Positions 42,887-54,439 of a DNA stretch of 64,000 bases are shown piece by piece. Numbering within the stretch: position 1 is the first letter of the stretch; each line of letters opens with the position of its first letter. A program made the translations under genes and the position numbers. The notes under the pieces are model-generated. The model saw only the letters and a list, made by a program, of their open reading frames with translations, did no database searches and had not been told where the DNA came from. The stretch lies in NCBI GenBank assembly GCA_037833965.1, contig AP031351.1, forward strand, positions 6,150,501 through 6,214,500. The letters are read 5' to 3'. Source of the DNA: Marchantia polymorpha subsp. ruderalis. Taxonomy: Eukaryota > Streptophyta > Marchantiopsida > Marchantiales > Marchantiaceae.

Positions 42887-43336
42887 GCCTGTGCACAAGC
42901 AGGAGCCTCGGCGGATTCTCCGCCGGCACGGAACTTCATCCTCCTGTGCACAGGCGATCGCCTGTGCGTAGGCGAATTCCATGCGCGGCGTCGCGCTGGC
43001 GCGGAAGGCGTTGACCGTGGTCAGCCGTCTCCGTCCAGTCTGTCCGTCCCTTGTCTCTTTGTCGGCGCTTCCGCCGCCGCAACTCCGTCCGTCCAAGGGC
43101 GCATCCACCCGTGCCGTCCGCATGGTCCGTACCGATTTGATCACTCTGGCGGCTCTTCCGCCGTACGTGGCGCTGCGCTGGCGCGGAAGGCGCCGTACAC
43201 TTTCTACCTCACAAGGCGCATTTCTAGGGCCCAAGGCGGATTTTCCGCCGACGCCGAAGCGCCTGTGCACAGGCGAGCGCCCGTGCGTAGGCGGACTTCG
43301 CGCCTCTCCTAACCCTACTTCGCCTGTGCACAGGCG
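42887..43336 (-). repeat. CGCCTGTGCACAGGCG palindromes in the E6 leader
   Basis: Perfect copies at 43260-43275 and 43321-43336. Partial or hybrid copies lie at about 42887, 42943-42956 and 42959-42974 (CGCCTGTGCGTAGGCG). The same word occurs in the coding linker but is rare or absent in the other subfamily (E3, E4). Confidence 0.85.
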
Positions 43337-43848
43337 AACGCCTTCGTCCGCGCATAGGACAAAACTTGATTCCCCCTTCCGCGTAGGCGGAATTCGCGCC
43401 GGTGGCGAACTCTTTCCGCCGTAGGCGACCGCCTCCGTTTCTTCCAATAGTGATAACTCCCTAAGTACTCATCCGTTCCAAGCGTTCTTGGGCTCGTTGG
43501 AATCAGTGCGTCGAGCTCTTTCCAACGGGACCCTAACTTGGTCAAGGCGCCCGAGGGTTGACCCAATTATGGAGGATTTCCCTACCGCCGCGGACGCAAC
43601 CTCCGAAGGCGGGTTTTGCGCCTTGCGTCGTAGGAGTCCTAACTGCAGAGCTCGCAGGGAGGGTGGTGCCTGTCCTTACTGCTGCACCCCAAATCCCAGA
43701 TTATACAAGATCCCTCGAGAATCCCCGCGATCTTCCGGATTCACTCCGTTTTGATGTACCGAAGGCTATTTACAATGTTGCCAGGGTACAGTTTTCCAAA
43801 AATGTTTTAATTTCCTCAAAATTGCAAAAAGTGGGGTACCACAATAAT

Positions 43849-45675
43849 GCATTTTGAAATGAATTTAGAATTTTGTGATTGGATTTCAATCTATTATTTA
43901 TCATAGAAATGAGATTAATTTTGATGTTGAAATTGAAATAGTTGTGCTCCAAATGGACAAAAAACTTGAATTGAAATTGAAATATTTTTATGTATGATAG
44001 CTACATTTTATCAAATGTAGCTATCATGATTGATTGTGATAGAGTGAAACTAGAAAAAAGTTGTCTTCAAATTGGTTTTTATTTTTTCAATTATATGATA
44101 ATAGATTGCCATAATATCAAGTTCATTTGTTCATCTTGGATAACCCTCATGTTGAAAATAATCATTTATTATTCCATTTATTATATCATAGATTTTTGGA
44201 TTCAAATAAAATCATGGAATCTGAAATAATTTGAGCTACAAAGAAATATTTATATAAGTAAAAAACTTTGAAAATATGAAACATCAGTGTCTTTAATATT
44301 TAAGTGTGCTAATATGTCAAATATAAAATTATGGATATTGGTCTTGAAGATAAAATAAAAATTAGATAGAGGAATAACATAGTTTATGAAGAATGTGGCA
44401 ATGTTAAAACATTAGCAATTGCTTGATCTTGAAGTTCACAAGTGCTTTTGTTTGACTACATATATGCTATTAGCTTTAATCTAGAATAATATATCTTTGC
44501 ATCTTTTACAATAGAGCATTTAAGATGAGTGTAATATATTTGTGCTTTAATATGATATCTATTTATTATGATATTTGATGCCACCAATATATAGATCCAA
44601 ATATAATATTAATAGGACGATCAACAAAAATAAAATAAAATCTTTTGCAATCAATACTTCAGAAATTCTAATTTAAATACATTTTTCTTTTTCTATGTAT
44701 AGAAGATTCAAAGTTGGGTTTTTTATAATATTATCCTTTTTAAATGTAAATTATTAAAGATATGACAATGAAATTTTGAAGATATAAAAAATTTTCTTAT
44801 TGTTTCAACAAATTTTTCATAAATTATGTTTATATTTGCAAATCATAAATTTCATCTTAATTTATAAATTTACAATTTGAATCACATTTTCAGTGATCAC
44901 TGTTGTCTTTGATATGAATCATATCTTACTGTTTCAGATTAATCCAATGAAGCCACTTGACGGATCATACAAGCCCATGTTCCATAGTTATCTGACAAAT
45001 ATGCAATTGATATCATACAAAGGTGTCTATCAATTAGAATATATCTAGCATGTACATGACTCAATCGTATGTGTTGCATATACATAAATATCGTCAAGTA
45101 TTCCTAATTCAGTACGATTTCTAATGCATGGGCTCGATGCTCATATTTGCGTAGCTTTGAAGTACTTTTTATTGAATGGATGTGTTTATATATCCATATG
45201 TACATATGGAGAATCACGTGATGAATTATGTAAAGATTCGTAAGTAAGAACGTAACGTAAGTTAAGATTCCAACAATTGATGGCGATTTCAGTAATCTGG
45301 AATGCAAGAGATTTTGTTATACCTCCTGCTCTTCATGTTTGCGGATATGACCCTGTACCTGATTTTGTGCATGCATAGCTAGCACGACCTTACGAGAACT
45401 GAATAAACCTTGTGAAGACCAATCAAAGCTTGTCACCTTTGCTACGATAAAGTGTCAGCTATCTAAAACTCCAAGAAATTCTAAACGTACGCTTGCGAAG
45501 GCTTCCAGTATTTCCAGTTCATATCAGCGGCCCAAACTGGGCCGATAAACGAAGAGCATTTGTCTTTCCATGCAGGAAAACCTTTCGAAACACAGTCGAG
45601 TAACTGGGGAACAAGAATCCATGGAAATTTTTCTTGTGTACCGTATCTTACATGGCCGTAGTCTTGTACCATGTA
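43849..45675. other. AT-rich intergenic DNA, no gene recognised
   Basis: AT-rich sequence without long open frames, RNA genes or recognised repeats. Composition changes sharply at the E6 border. Confidence 0.6.
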
Positions 45676-47592
45676 AAGTGGAACCTCCGTATAAGGTACA
45701 TGCCATATAAGGTTCACCTCCATATGTGGTATGGAATTTTTTTAAATCAGAAAATCCCCTGATTTTCCTAAGTAAAAACTCTCTATAAAATGTACACCTC
45801 CCTTTGGGATGCAAAGTGCATCCCAGACTGGCCGCGGAGTGGCTACGCAGTTTTATATAAGGTACAGTGGAACCTCCATTTGAGTTCCCGCCATCCAGAT
45901 TGGATTCTTCAAGATGTCGAACGTGATGCTTGACAAGAAGAAGCGCAAGCTGGTCAATCTGAGCACCAAAGTTGCCATAATCAAATACCTTGATGATGGA
46001 CACAGCGTCAGGAAAACAGCTAATAAGTTTTCATAATCCAAAGGAACCGTTCAAGCTGCAAAGCAAAAACGAGAATCTCTGTTACAAGAAGCACAAAGCA
46101 ATCGCGCGCTATCAAAGGCCATAATAGTTCAGCAGAGTGACATTAATGTCATTTTATGGAGATGGTTTGCAACAGCGAGAGCGCGTGGGTATTCGATAAG
46201 TGGCCCGATTCTACAGGAGAAGGCAAAACAAATCGCAAATTGTTTGGGAGTTGTCAACGAATTCACGGTTTCTGAAGGCTGGCTGCAGAAGTGGAAGCAA
46301 AGGAACAATGTTCGGTCGTACAAGGTTTGTGGAGAATCTGGAAAAGTAGATCTAGAGGTTGATGTTCAATGGAAAACGCCATAAACGTAGTTAATTTCTG
46401 GATACGATCTCAAGAACGTCTTCAATATGGATGAGACCGGTTTCTTTTTCCGAGCCTAGCCAGATTCGACATTGAACCACGTCGCTCAATCATGTAAAGG
46501 CGGAAAGCAAGGCAAAGACAGGGTAACGGTGGCTCTAACTTGCTCTGCTTTGGGAGAGAAGCTGCCTCCATTGATTATTGCAAAGTCCAAGAATCCTCGA
46601 CCATTCAGGGGCGTTGATATGAGCAAATTCAAGACCAAGTCTTCAAATAGTGCAAAGGCGTGGATGACAAATCCATTGTTCAATAACTATTTGAAAGATA
46701 TGGATGAATTCCTTAAACGTCAAGGCCATAAGATATTGCTCTTTTTGGATAACGCCCCTGTTCATATTGTTGACGAAGCCACAAAACTCACAAATGTCGA
46801 GCTTCGTTTCTTTCCTCCTAATCTGACATCAGTGCTACAGCCACTTGATGCATGCATCATTCGCAGCTTGAAAACTCTTTCACTGAAGTTTGAGGTGCTT
46901 ACCTTGCTCGATTTGATGGAAAACTCTTCTGTTCATGCATCAGATCTTGCAAAGAAACTAACAGTTTTGGATGCGATCAAATTCATAGAAAAATCTTGGG
47001 ACCTTGTCAAACCTGAAACTATTCAAAAATGTTTTGTCACATGCGGTTTCACATCAGCCGTAGTTGTACAGCAACAAGACATGACAGAGGTTTTGCAACA
47101 AGAACAAGAGCTGGTTTCTTTGGCGCAGAGGATTGGGCTTGACAGTTCTAGGATTGTTGTTGAGGAGAATTTGCCAGAAAGCGAAATTCAAGAACAGGAG
47201 AGCCTCATTGGACAATTGGTTGAAGAATTTATTGACGCTGTCAGTGCCGACGAAGTGAAGGAAATCGCCGTTGTGATGGCAGACAGTGAGCCGGAACAGC
47301 CGAAAGCGATTTCATGTGCACAGGCAAAAGAAATGGTTACTGATCTCCTTTGCAAAAACCAACTCACTCTTCAAAGAAGAGATGGACTTGTTGGGCATAA
47401 AATATACAATCCTGTCTATCAACTCTTAAGCAATCTTCAATTGATGAGTATTTTAAATAAACCCAAGTGATTTCATCACTATTTTAAATTAGAGGGTTAG
47501 AGGTATTCCATAGAAGGTACACCCACGTCATAAGGTACAAACGCGAAACATTTTGGAGCAAATAGGGTGTACCTTATACGGAGGTTCCACTG
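45676..47592 (+). mobile_element. Pogo/Tigger-type (Tc1/mariner superfamily) DNA transposon
   Basis: The left end AGTGGAACCTCCGTATAAGG (from 45677) is matched in inverse at the right end by CCTTATACGGAGGTTCCACT, giving terminal inverted repeats of about 23 bp. TA flanks both sides (45674-45675 and 47593-47594), the expected target duplication. A second, inner copy of the left end, TA-CAGTGGAACCTCC, occurs at 45863-45877, so either the end is internally repeated or a small related element lies at 45676-45862. Total length is about 1.9 kb. Confidence 0.85.
45914..47470 (+). pseudogene. Pogo/Tigger-type transposase with four in-frame stops
   Basis: From ATG 45914 one frame spans 518 codons, normal length for this family. 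It has an N-terminal psq-like helix-turn-helix region (LVNLSTKVAIIKYLDDG..SVRKTANKFS), a CENP-B-type second domain (QEKAKQIANCLG..FTVSEGWLQKWKQRN), and the DDE nuclease with Asp173 (NMDETGFFF), Asp279 (LLFLDNAPVH) and Asp312 (LQPLDACIIRSLK). Stops interrupt it at 46034 (TAA), 46382 (TAA), 46388 (TAG) and 46457 (TAG), with no frameshift needed. The C-terminal part after 46460 is open but lacks an ATG and the first catalytic Asp. The transposase is therefore dead in this copy. Confidence 0.85.
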
Positions 47593-47594
47593 TA

Positions 47595-50500
47595 TATTAA
47601 ATCTGCGAAGAATCTCGTTCACACAAACAAACTATGAGTACTTCGTCGAAGCTCTGTGCAGATTGTACTGAAGACGTAAAGGTGAAATGCATGTCTTTAA
47701 AGTTCACACACACACAGGCCGCAGTTGGATCCCTTGTGAAAGGAGACCCACCAGATGCTACCATGAGCAGACTCCTGGGCAACGTGACGTCTAAGTACAT
47801 TTCCAGTCTTGAAGCCATGTAAAATCAGATCAAAATGTCGCAATGGGTATCTTATCCATTATAGAGTCACTATCGGTGTTGAAAAAGCGTGAAATGTTCG
47901 ATTTTGTAGATGAAGTTGTTTCCCCAGTTTAGATTGTGTTATGATAGTTTCTATCCCATTCCGAACCAGCAAGTTTATACATTCCCACTTTCCAGAGAGA
48001 GACTCGAACATGCCCTCCATCTTTCCCATGTTGAATACTATAGGTGAACAGGAATAGACCCCGGTCGAGTGTAGTTGAGTTTGAATGCAGGATCTCCAAA
48101 TGGTGAATCCAAGTTTGAGATAAGGAAATAAAGTGAAGACATGCAGTAGGTTTTTCCGCCATGATGTACATTAAAAAAGAGAATTTGGCCAAGTGGATGG
48201 CGAATAAAATAAGAAGATCCCACAGATCCATACAAGCGATGTTTCAAAAAGAGAATCGAACATGCGAAGAGTTTTTCATAACACAACCGTGAACTGTTTA
48301 GGCTTTCGTAGGAGGGCTTAACGGGTAATAGGAAACACCATTTCACAAATTTTATTATATGTTTCCTATTGCCCGATAAAAAATCGTTTTAAGGAAAAAG
48401 TTTGTTCAATTTTAATCACTTTGTTTTGAATATTAGTGATCCTAATCAAAATAACCTAAATAATCGATGCTATATTATAAACATATCTTAAAAGGTTATG
48501 CTCAACATGAATCCAAATATAAATAACATACTCCGATTTCAAAATTACGACTTTAGCATGATTGAAATAGAATATCAAATATCACAATTTTGCTTAGCAG
48601 ATGAAAAGATATTGAAGATACCTCACTATCGAAGTCTTGGACGGTTTGATATGTAAAGATAACTTCCCACGATTCATTTTATATTGCATTACATGTGTGA
48701 AAGGATATTATTTTTTAATACGATTAAATTTCCAAAAGAATCCATAGGTGTAGTAAAACTTCAGATATGTGGTAGATCATTTTTTCCCATTTTATATAAA
48801 AACTGTAAAATTTAAGTTGATGGACACAATCGGATTATTCGAATTGAATATTAAATTAGAAATTTTTACATTCACTTGTGTCGAACAAGTTCAACTAAAG
48901 ATGTGATAGTAACAAATAATAGTTTAAAATAGGGAGTGGCTAGTTATAGTTCACCCTAGCCAATATGCACTATTTCTCCTCTTTTCCTGTGCCCTCAAGA
49001 CTAAATCACACAACTTTAATAACCATAATGATAGGTCTATTCAATCACAGAGATCTGTTATTCATAGTATAGTAGAGTGAATGATAACTAGCCACTGCCT
49101 TGAAATACCATGTATATCCTTCTTGTTTTTCCATGTGCCCTCATTTATTACAATCTTTGCATGTGCATTTTCGTCGATTGGTGTGACTTACGGGATGATC
49201 CCCACAGGATAGTGACATATCTACATTCATGAAATTCGCTCGCAAAAGGTTTAATTCGTTTCGTTTGAAGCGTCAAACCATCACTTTCGCTTTACATCTT
49301 CACAAAATATACACAGTGAACATACACTTGCAACAGGACCCATTGCTGGTACGAGAACCTACGTCATTATTAGTATCTTGAGTTATCCCTCAGGCTAGAG
49401 AAGGTTAATTATCTCTCACCGTACTACACGTGCTTATCTGAACACCCTATAGTTGCTACTGCATCCCTACTACCCTGCATCGATCAATGGAAGTGAATGA
49501 TAACTAGCCCCTCCTTAAATTTGCGTACAAAGAGGTACACTGAGATGCTTTGTATACTTCATGGTATGGTGAACAACATTACTGTAAGTCCTGTATATGT
49601 TTAAGACAGGCGTATACATCCACGAAGTTTGAGTATCCACGACTCTAACTGAAATTTTGGATATTAACTAAAACCTGATTACGAAGATAACACAACGCCC
49701 TTCTGTTTGGTCTGATTTAGACAGTATTTTGTCCCACGTATATACGTATATACACACACACAGGGTCATTAAAGGCTCGCACTCGCCCGACAACTCTACG
49801 AAGTGAGACTACATGTTTTAGACAAGATGGGGCAAGCCATGCCATATCGACGGCACATCCAAGTGAGCCTCATTTGGGCAACAGGTCATGTCATTTACTT
49901 CTGACAACATTCGCATTATACCCCTCCAGAAATGATGAGTAGTAAACATTCCTCTGCTTCTGTCTGTGCCGACATTGCTAACTTCCATTGACTTCATGTT
50001 CAGTTCATGTAAAATATTAAGAGGAAAGCTACGCATGGATTGTGAAACATACTGAACATGAAAATGTCGCAAAGACATATTAATAAGACAACTTATGCCA
50101 AAAACATCCACCTCTAACATGACACATGCAGTTGAGTAAGCTTTAGTTTATCTCATCTTGGATGGCGTACACTTAATACTCACAAACGTGCATACACTCT
50201 AAGACAGACAGAGGTTCAAAATGGATTAGCACCTCATTAGTAAAGATGGGAAAGGTATCCAACCAGGATCAGGCAGGCCATGATTTATCAAAGGCACAAA
50301 AGCGGTTAATCCTTAGTGCACTGCGCACGAAGTCACCAACTTTACCTGCCAGTATTCCCACTTTACCTGAAGAGACAATATTTACAGCTCATTAAGCCAC
50401 TCACTACTGATAAGAGCACTGAAAACATGGAACCCCATTGCAACAGAAGCTTCCTAGGCGAATCACAAGGAACACTTCGTCCTAAAATATCCAGCTAGTA

Positions 50501-50828
50501 TACGATAATGCACGTACTCAATCGCTGGCATCTGCTCTTTAGTAGAAAGTGAGGAACAAATTTGGTCTTTCCGTGCTCGTGCTTGCTCACTTGTGATACT
50601 TATTTCGACTTCGTTACTGATTTCAGTAACTTCTGAATGGTGAAGCGCACTCCCGGAACAGAACCGCTGAACATCTCCATGAACGCTATTGAAGGTCAAT
50701 TTCATTACGCAAGATCAGAGGCAGTCCAACTCTTGTCGGACGAGTGACCACGCCACCTGAGTAAAAATATTGGAGCAAACCACCCTCGGGTAGAAAACTC
50801 TCCAATTGAGAGAACTCTAGCTCCGGTC
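47595..50828. other. Intergenic, no clear gene
   Basis: Mostly AT-rich. A 62-codon plus-strand frame (47634-47822, MSTSSKLCADCTEDVKVKC) directly after the Tigger element has no recognised domain and is not called a gene. A CA/TA run lies near 49740-49765. The KCS 3' UTR should lie just below 50829, but I see no convincing AATAAA signal. Confidence 0.5.
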
Positions 50829-52412
50829 TCAAAATTTGTACACTTCCGGAATCTTCACGGGATAACTGTCGATACAATGTGTCCATGGCCCTCTTGCCGG
50901 TGGCTTCAGAGTACGAACAGCCTGCCATACTGCGCTGTTGCACTTGAACCCGCTTCCAAAAGCAATCTGCCAAACACGGTCGCCTTTCTTCATCCTTCCT
51001 TTGGATTCGATGTAGTTCAGTTCGTACCAGATGGATGAGGACGAAGTATTACCAAATCTGTGCAAGGTCATGCGAGAGGGCTCCACATGGTCCTTCGTGA
51101 GTTGGAGATTCTTCTCCAGTTCATCGATGACAGCTCTGCCACCGGCATGGATGCAGAAGTGATCGAACGCAAGCTTGAAGTCAGGGATGTAAGGTTTGAC
51201 CTTCATGTTAAAAACCTTCCTGGCCACGAGAATGCCAAAAAACAACAGTTGTTCTGAGAGAGGCAGCACCAAAGGCCCAAGAGTGGTGATGTTTGTTTTC
51301 AAAGCATCACCAGCAATAGCCATCAGATCCTTCGACAGAGAAACCCCCATGAAATTTTTCTCGTCCTCCTCTTGATATACACAGCGGAAACACTTGTCAT
51401 CGGCACCCTTGTGAGTCCTCACAGTGTGCACAAGTTGATACTTGGCCCGCCTCTTCTCGCTCCTCTTGTTGCTCAGAAGAATTGCAGCTCCACCAACTCG
51501 AAAGAGGCAGTTGGGGATGAGCATAGATCTACGGTTGCCATAGTACCAATTTTGAGTGATGTTCTCAGTGCTCACGACAATGGCGTACGTACCGCCGTGC
51601 ACTTGCAACATGTCCTTGGCAAGATCGATAGATATCACACCAGCACTGCATCCCATCCCGCCAAGGTTGTAGGTCCTGATGTTACCCCGCATGTGATACT
51701 TGTTCACTATCATCGCGGACAGCGATGGTGTGGGATTGAAGAGACTGCAGTTGACGACTAAGATGCCAATGTCCTTGGGCTTCACCTTCGTTTTCTCAAA
51801 GAGCTCATCCAAGGCACCGAACATCACCTCCTCCGCCTCATTTCGGGCCTCCGCCATGTTCGCATTAGCGGGCAATCTGTGCAAAGAAACAGGCAAGTGT
51901 GTCTCCTCACCTAAACCCGACCGCTCCAGGATCTTCCTTTGAAATTCCAAAGCTCTCTCATCGAAGAAGCCCGACTTCTCCGAATGGTCCATGAAGAGCG
52001 AAAATTTGACTCTCGTATTTTCTGCAGGTAAGTGGCAAGCGTAGTCCACGAGATACACTGGGCGAGGTCTGGACATGACGTACACAGTGACTCCAAACAC
52101 CAACAACGCCGAGCAGATCAAAACACTGACGAGGTTAAACTGCAGATTGACCCAAAGCTGCCACATCTCCTCCGGACCCATGCGCCCGACCTCCAGAGTT
52201 ACAGCCAGCAGGAGGGGGATGAAGAGCAGTATCACGAGATGGGTGATGAGATAATGATAGCCAAGTTTCACATACTTCAGATTGACAGACTGCAGAAAAT
52301 CAGGCAAACGGCGCCTCGAATTGATCTGCACCGCGACTCTCTCCCCGTGCAGCATGCTGTGCTGCTCACTAGGTGAAGGATGCATTGGTGATCCTTCACC
52401 TCCGTTAGCCAT
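50829..52412 (-). CDS. KCS: 3-ketoacyl-CoA synthase (very-long-chain fatty acid elongation)
   Basis: The 527-aa protein starts at ATG 52412 ([17 protein letters not shown]); the open frame extends three codons upstream without an ATG. It condenses malonyl-CoA with long-chain acyl-CoA, the first and chain-length-setting step of the ER fatty-acid elongase that feeds wax, cutin/suberin and sphingolipid synthesis. Two membrane segments (about 55-75 and 93-112) precede the catalytic part, with [12 protein letters not shown] at 118-129. The catalytic triad is visible: Cys255 (GGMGCSAG), His422 ([10 protein letters not shown]) and Asn455 ([15 protein letters not shown]), with the family's usual spacing. 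[16 protein letters not shown] resembles the KCS4/KCS11 type of flowering plants. It is a single exon with no break, and length is normal. It is the only clear host gene in the window. Confidence 0.96.
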   Translation of the reverse strand: MANGGEGSPMHPSPSEQHSMLHGERVAVQINSRRRLPDFLQSVNLKYVKLGYHYLITHLVILLFIPLLLAVTLEVGRMGPEEMWQLWVNLQFNLVSVLICSALLVFGVTVYVMSRPRPVYLVDYACHLPAENTRVKFSLFMDHSEKSGFFDERALEFQRKILERSGLGEETHLPVSLHRLPANANMAEARNEAEEVMFGALDELFEKTKVKPKDIGILVVNCSLFNPTPSLSAMIVNKYHMRGNIRTYNLGGMGCSAGVISIDLAKDMLQVHGGTYAIVVSTENITQNWYYGNRRSMLIPNCLFRVGGAAILLSNKRSEKRRAKYQLVHTVRTHKGADDKCFRCVYQEEDEKNFMGVSLSKDLMAIAGDALKTNITTLGPLVLPLSEQLLFFGILVARKVFNMKVKPYIPDFKLAFDHFCIHAGGRAVIDELEKNLQLTKDHVEPSRMTLHRFGNTSSSSIWYELNYIESKGRMKKGDRVWQIAFGSGFKCNSAVWQAVRTLKPPARGPWTHCIDSYPVKIPEVYKF

Positions 52413-52788
52413 CCTGTCCAACTTAATGAAAGTTTCTCAAAGGAACTGGATCCTGGAAGGGAACAAAGGACTTGCTCTGCACAGAAACGAATCCGAGCTC
52501 TCGGTCACGATGTGAAAGGGAAGCACTAGCGGAACTACACCAGAGAAACGGCCGAGAGAGGTGAGAATTCATTCACTTGGAATCGAATCGTGGGGACCGT
52601 GGCAGACACATGGGACAGGCCGTTGTGGAAAGAGGGTGCGGCTAGAAGTCGAACAAGCTTTGACGAATTGACGGGGCAAAAGACGGTTCAGATCGTTCTG
52701 AAACAAGAGTGGCGGGGGTGTCTCGATCAGTGAGATCGTTCGACCCCGGAAAGATCTGCGCTGCTGGGCGAAGGCAGGATGCCGACAA

Positions 52789-52795
52789 CTTATAG
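52789..52795 (-). promoter_or_regulatory. Probable TATA box of the KCS gene
   Basis: On the minus strand the sequence reads CCCCTATAAGTTG, about 380 bp upstream of the ATG. With a start site ~30 bp downstream the 5' UTR would be about 350 nt. It is based on sequence only. Confidence 0.45.
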
Positions 52796-53159
52796 GGGAC
52801 GCAGGCGCGGAGTTATGCTTTTTCTTCCCCAAACAAAAGGTGCACTCATTGCTGCGCGGAAATTACGTGTTCACAGATGCTAGGCGGAGTAAACTAAGAA
52901 TGGGGTTAACCGGCAAAAACCACAACAATCTCAAGAACTAATAAATTGGATCGATGAAGCATGCTAAGAGGACGTTCTCTCATGCACATTTGTACCGCAA
53001 ACGAGACACATTCCTCGAAAGCACGCCGAGCGCACTCCTGCAGCCCTCGAACGAGGTCTGTTTCTCTGACAAGTGACGGAAGGCAGAGGTGTAGAAGTCG
53101 AGCGAGGGACACCACGAGTGAAAACCTAGGGGAATAAGTGGGAGTCGGACCAGACACAG

Positions 53160-53202
53160 CCAGCAGGCAGGAAGGCAGGAAGGCGGGCGGGCGGGCAGGC
53201 AG
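53160..53202. repeat. GGCAGGAAGGCGGGCG short tandem repeat
   Basis: Imperfect (GGCA/GGCG)n run upstream of the KCS gene, giving only low-complexity translations. Confidence 0.75.
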
Positions 53203-53897
53203 ACTAGCGCGCGCACATCCCAGGAATGCTGCTGGATGAAGTGATGCGCTAATGTGCTGCAATTGTGCCCAAAGGGCGTAAGAAAAGGCAGGGGAAGACA
53301 GAGGTAAGTCGAATAATGAGCGAAAACGTGTTTCGGAGGCGTTGATGAGCACACTCAGTGAAGCACATAGAGGGCAGGGGCATACGGTAGCTCGGCAGCC
53401 AGCCTCATCATTACAGTCCACTCCTCATCAAAGAACAAACAGCAAAAGGCTCCTTCTTCTACCTTCTCTCGGCGTGCACACTCTAAACTTTCAACATCAA
53501 TGTTTATTCTTCTTAATTACCGGAGAGTTTGTCGGCGAGGGTCAACGGAAGTTACACATTCTCCTCTCGTCGCTAAGCAGCAGCCCGCCCATCTGCCTCC
53601 ACGCCTTCCCGTCCTGCCAAACTCTTCCACCAAACCTCACCACACAATCACATGCATGCATATGCTGCAAGCAAGCAAGCCTCTCCGGAAGGGCGGGTCT
53701 GCCTCGCCTCCCTCCCTCCTCATCTCCGCGACCTATGACATCGCCCCCCTTTGTCGCATCGAGCAATGCGCATTTCCAACAACTCGACATCGGCGCGATT
53801 CGCTAATCCCAGACCTCGCCTGACCTCCCCTCCCCTCCTCCTGCGAGCGCCATCCAGCCATCCAGCCGGCCACCCCGCCAGCCACCCAATTCCCTTC

Positions 53898-53940
53898 CTG
53901 CCTCCTCCTCCTCCTCCACCTCCTCCTCCTCCTCCTCGGC
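53898..53940. repeat. (CTC)n / (CCT)n triplet repeat
   Basis: About 13 CCT-type triplets with one interruption, inside a longer pyrimidine-rich stretch (about 53820-54080). Frames through it give Pro or Gly runs and are not taken as genes. Confidence 0.85.
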
Positions 53941-54206
53941 CCAATTCACTGCCGCTGCACATGTTCCCTTCCCCCGATCAATCGTACAGTGCCAACGAGC
54001 CTCATCCGCCAGCCACCTGCGTTTTCCCCATTTCCTCTCCTCTCCCCCTCCCCCCGACACTCTTGTCCTCGCCCTGCTGCTTCCCCAAATCGGGCCCCGT
54101 AGATCTCCCTCCCGCTGCCACCCCTTTTACTTTCACGATGGTGAATTTTCAAATTCCTTCGCCTCGCGGCCCAACCCTAACTCCGGTTTTAAACTGCAAA
54201 GTCCAG

Positions 54207-54237
54207 CTGCCTGCCTGCCTGCCTGCCTGCCTGCCCG
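54207..54237. repeat. (CTGC)n microsatellite
   Basis: About seven tandem CTGC units. Confidence 0.9.
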
Positions 54238-54415
54238 CGCTGTCACCAGGTCTTCGCCTCGTCTTCCACTCCAGTCACTGCAGTCGCGTCCGCGGTCGGT
54301 CGGTCCGCCGAGTACTGTACCGCGTCCGGTAGGTACCGCGGGCGATCTCCCGTCCTGTACTTCAGTGTGAGCGAGGTGGCCGGCCACCTTTCGAGCTCGT
54401 CCGGCTTCCGGATAG

Positions 54416-54428
54416 GATATAAATACCT
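54416..54428 (+). promoter_or_regulatory. TATA-like element in a promoter-like region
   Basis: GGATATAAATACC followed by a CT-rich stretch (CTCTCTCTGCTCGATC) resembles a plant core promoter with TATA box and pyrimidine patch, firing rightward. No convincing coding region follows: the first ATG frames (54631, 54681) are short and unrecognised. It may serve a non-coding or multi-exon transcript, or be chance. Confidence 0.3.
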
Positions 54429-54439
54429 CTCTCTGCTCG

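Larger units (their letters stand above)
38448..43843 (-). mobile_element. E6: TGT/ACA-family element with intact 1046-aa ORF
   Basis: Starts TGTAATAACCCACTAAAGG and ends GTGGGGTACCACA. The 5-bp duplication ATAAT is perfect (38443-38447 and 43844-43848). On the minus strand it has a 1.24-kb leader with CGCCTGTGCACAGGCG palindromes, the intact gene (42599-39459), and a 1.0-kb 3' region with (AC)n at 38647-38668. The host DNA is AT-rich while the element is GC-rich, which makes its borders stand out. Length is 5396 bp. Confidence 0.94.

Noticed and set aside
6423..43843. The TGT/ACA elements as ordinary LTR retrotransposons, LARDs or TRIMs
   Set aside because: I compared the sense start and sense end of each copy. 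Beyond the ~14-bp inverted termini they are unrelated, so there are no long terminal direct repeats.
47634..47822. 62-aa frame just after the Tigger element
   Set aside because: No motif, no splice context and no homologue I can name. It could be chance.
50686..50973. Minus-strand frame overlapping the KCS 3' end
   Set aside because: It overlaps the conserved KCS C-terminus in another frame and is a shadow.
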